From an uncultured Oscillospiraceae bacterium (lineage in GTDB: Bacteria; Bacillota; Clostridia; Oscillospirales; Oscillospiraceae), in assembly GCA_947632155.1 (NCBI GenBank), contig CANROF010000028.1, positions 1-33,750 on the forward strand: DNA of 33,750 nucleotides, written 5' to 3'. Positions 31,721 to 33,750 of this stretch are shown in pieces. The notes under the pieces are model-generated. The model saw only the letters and a program-made list of their open reading frames with translations, was not told the origin of the DNA and did no database searches. How positions within the stretch are numbered: the first letter of the stretch is position 1; each line of letters begins with the position of its first letter. The position numbers and the translations under genes are program-made.

Positions 31721-33067
31721 ATGACCGTCCAATATAAAATGAATTTGCCGGTAAAATATGACGTGGATGTGTTCGTGGCGGGCGGCGGACCCGCCGGAGT
31801 GGCGGCGGCGGTGTCCGCCGCCCAGTGCGGCGCCAGCGTCTTTCTGGCGGAGAGCTTCGGTTCCTTCGGCGGCGCCGCGGCCGGCGCCCTGGTCCCCGCG
31901 TTCATGCAGTTTACCGACGGCGTCCGGTTTTTGGCCGGCGGCGTGGGCCGCCGGGTCCGGGACTACATCCGGGCCAACTGCCCGGAATCCAGCAAAAAAT
32001 ACTGCCCCGACAGCATCCCCATCGAAACGCTGAAGCTCTGCTATGACGAGATGGTCCTGCGCTCCGGCGCGCGGTTTGAGTTCTTCAGCCACGTTTCGGG
32101 CGCGATGGTCGAGGACCGGCGGCTCCGCTATGCCGTCTGCACCGCCAAGGGCGAGACTTACGCCGTTAAGGCCCGGCTCTTCATCGACTGCACCGGGGAC
32201 GGGGACCTGGCGTTCCTGGCGGGGGCCGGCTATGAGCAGGGCGACGAAAACGGCGACACCATGGCCGCCACGCTCTGCGCCCTGTGGAACGGGATCGACT
32301 GGAGCCGCGTGGTAAAGCCCGACAGCCGCTGTCTTGACCGGGCCTTCGCCGACGGGGTGTTCGCAAACGAGGACCGGCACCTCCCCGGCATTTGGCCCAT
32401 CAGCACCTCCACCGGCGGCTCCAACGCCGGCCATGTCTACGGCGTTGACGGCACCCGGGCCGATTCCCTGACCCGCGGCATGGTGGAGGGGCGCCGGCAG
32501 CTCCAGGAGTACCGGCGTTACTACAAAAAATATCTCTCCGGCTACGAGGCCGCGGAGCCCGTCATCAGCGCCGCCCGCATCGGCATCCGGGAGACGCGCC
32601 GCATCACGGGCGACTACGTCCTGAACATCGACGACTTCCTGTCCAGGGCCGTATTTGAGGACGAGATCGGCCGCTACGCCTACCCCATCGACATCCACTC
32701 CGGGAAAAACACCGCGGAGGGCTATGCCGAGTACGAGAGGAAATTCGCATGTCTCCGCTATGAAAAGGGCGAGAGCTACGGCATCCCCTACCGCTCCCTT
32801 TTGGTGAAGGGCTTTGACAATCTCCTCACCGCCGGCCGCTGCATCTCCGCCGACCGCTCCATGCAGGCCTCCGTGCGCGTGATGCCCTGCTGCTTTATCA
32901 CGGGCGAGGCCGCCGGCATCGCCGCCGCCCTGGCCGCCGCCTCGGACGCCGATACCCGCCATGTGGACGTGCCCCGGCTCCAGGAAAAGCTCCTGCGGCT
33001 GGGCTCCGCCCTTTCAACACGCCGGACGCCATCCGTCCCGGCTGATTATCAGGAGGATCACAGATGA
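31721..33067 (+). CDS. FAD-dependent oxidoreductase
   Basis: The 448-residue protein belongs to the FAD-dependent oxidoreductases of the FAD_oxidored type (PF12831 as I recall it). The dinucleotide-binding motif GGGPAG is at residues 21-26, an acidic residue ends the second strand (FLAES), and the C-terminal FAD contact is DNLLTAGRCISAD. There is no signal peptide, so it is cytoplasmic. The substrate is unknown. Relatives are common in sugar-utilisation loci of Gram-positive bacteria, where a role in oxidising a sugar ring is possible. The ATG at 31721 follows AGGAGG. Its stop overlaps the isomerase start as ATGA, so the two are co-translated. Confidence 0.8.
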   Translation: MTVQYKMNLPVKYDVDVFVAGGGPAGVAAAVSAAQCGASVFLAESFGSFGGAAAGALVPAFMQFTDGVRFLAGGVGRRVRDYIRANCPESSKKYCPDSIPIETLKLCYDEMVLRSGARFEFFSHVSGAMVEDRRLRYAVCTAKGETYAVKARLFIDCTGDGDLAFLAGAGYEQGDENGDTMAATLCALWNGIDWSRVVKPDSRCLDRAFADGVFANEDRHLPGIWPISTSTGGSNAGHVYGVDGTRADSLTRGMVEGRRQLQEYRRYYKKYLSGYEAAEPVISAARIGIRETRRITGDYVLNIDDFLSRAVFEDEIGRYAYPIDIHSGKNTAEGYAEYERKFACLRYEKGESYGIPYRSLLVKGFDNLLTAGRCISADRSMQASVRVMPCCFITGEAAGIAAALAAASDADTRHVDVPRLQEKLLRLGSALSTRRTPSVPADYQEDHR

Positions 33068-33750
33068 AACGTTCTCAAATCAACAGGGCCCTTCGGGAGA
33101 TGGAGGCCATGTGCGAAAAGCACCGCTGTTATCTGCCGCCCTTCTGCGGCTTCACCCCGGAGAAGTGGCGGGAGCTGGGCCACGAGTACGACGAGGTCCG
33201 GGACTGTATGCTGGGCTGGGACATCACCGACTACGGCATGGGGGATTTTGACAAGCTGGGCTTTTCCCTCATCACCATCCGCAACGGCAACCGGGCCATG
33301 GCGGACAAGTACCCCAAGGTCTACGCCGAGAAGCTTTTGTACCTGAAGGAGGGCCAGTACGCCCCCAACCATTTCCACTGGTACAAGACCGAGGACATCA
33401 TCAACCGCGGCGGCGGCAATGTGCTCATCCGGGTGTACAACTCTCTGCCAAACGAGGAGATCGACTACAGCTCCGACGTCACCGTCCACACCGACGGCCT
33501 GGCCCGCACCGTCCCCGCGGGGACGCAGATACGCCTCACCCCCGGGGAGAGCATCCACATCCGGCAGCGGCTCTACCACGACTTCACGGTGGAGGCCGGC
33601 GCCGGCCCGGTGCTCTTGGGGGAGGTCAGCCAGTGCAACGACGACAACACCGACAACCGCTTCAATCCCCCCATGGGCCGCTTCCCGAAAATCGAGGAGG
33701 ACGAGCCCCCCTACAGGCTCCTGTGCAACGAGTACCCGGCGGCGAAATAA
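33064..33750 (+). CDS. D-lyxose/D-mannose ketol-isomerase (cupin type)
   Basis: The 228-residue cupin matches the D-lyxose isomerase family (EC 5.3.1.15), which also interconverts D-mannose and D-fructose. Metal ligands in the family fit His103, His105 and Glu110 in NHFHWYKTED, plus His172 in LYHDF. Length agrees with the E. coli enzyme, and the TAA ends exactly at the last base of the window. AGGAGG lies 7 bp before the ATG. With two alpha-mannosidases in the locus, mannose is the likely physiological substrate: its product fructose can enter glycolysis after phosphorylation. The operon may continue beyond the window. Confidence 0.88.
   Translation: MKRSQINRALREMEAMCEKHRCYLPPFCGFTPEKWRELGHEYDEVRDCMLGWDITDYGMGDFDKLGFSLITIRNGNRAMADKYPKVYAEKLLYLKEGQYAPNHFHWYKTEDIINRGGGNVLIRVYNSLPNEEIDYSSDVTVHTDGLARTVPAGTQIRLTPGESIHIRQRLYHDFTVEAGAGPVLLGEVSQCNDDNTDNRFNPPMGRFPKIEEDEPPYRLLCNEYPAAK

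Overview
The window looks like chromosomal DNA of a GC-rich, anaerobic, gut-type member of the Bacillota, most like Clostridia/Oscillospiraceae. This is inferred from strong AGGAGG ribosome sites, frequent GTG and TTG starts, lipoproteins with lipoboxes, Cna_B-type surface proteins with Cys/His-rich repeats, and ABC sugar importers with no local ATPase. No rRNA, tRNA, CRISPR array, insertion sequence or phage gene was seen. Coding density is high and no gene-free stretch exceeds 300 bp.

Left flank (1-4302, minus strand): a very large Cna_B-type surface adhesin runs off the left edge. It has a good promoter and, just upstream, a direct repeat resembling a LytTR (AgrA/VirR-type) binding site. 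Next comes a small ECF transporter S component with its own promoter and terminator.

Main operon (22887 down to 4403, minus strand, eleven genes, mostly overlapping or less than 40 bp apart): a carbohydrate-binding/solute-binding fusion protein, two ABC permeases, a beta-propeller/TPR/YIP1 membrane protein, a DUF5696-like lipoprotein, a second pair of permeases, a second (lipoprotein) solute-binding protein, a GH38 alpha-mannosidase, a GH42-like glycoside hydrolase and an alpha/beta-hydrolase esterase. The order suggests capture and import of an oligosaccharide followed by cytoplasmic demannosylation and deacylation.

Regulator (23040-24104, plus strand): an AraR-type protein (GntR winged helix plus LacI-type sugar-binding domain), divergent from the main operon and followed by a clear terminator.

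Right flank: a second minus-strand operon (31519 down to 24178) encodes a second, different GH38 mannosidase, a lipoprotein with two pectate-lyase-3-like beta-helix domains, and a wall-spanning protein with a tandemly duplicated domain. Divergent from it, a plus-strand operon (31721-33750) encodes an FAD-dependent oxidoreductase and a D-lyxose/D-mannose isomerase. The 9-mer TTGTATTAT occurs in all three regulatory regions (regulator promoter, GH38 operon leader, isomerase operon leader) at positions expected of a repressor operator. The whole region therefore looks like one regulon for mannose-containing glycans.
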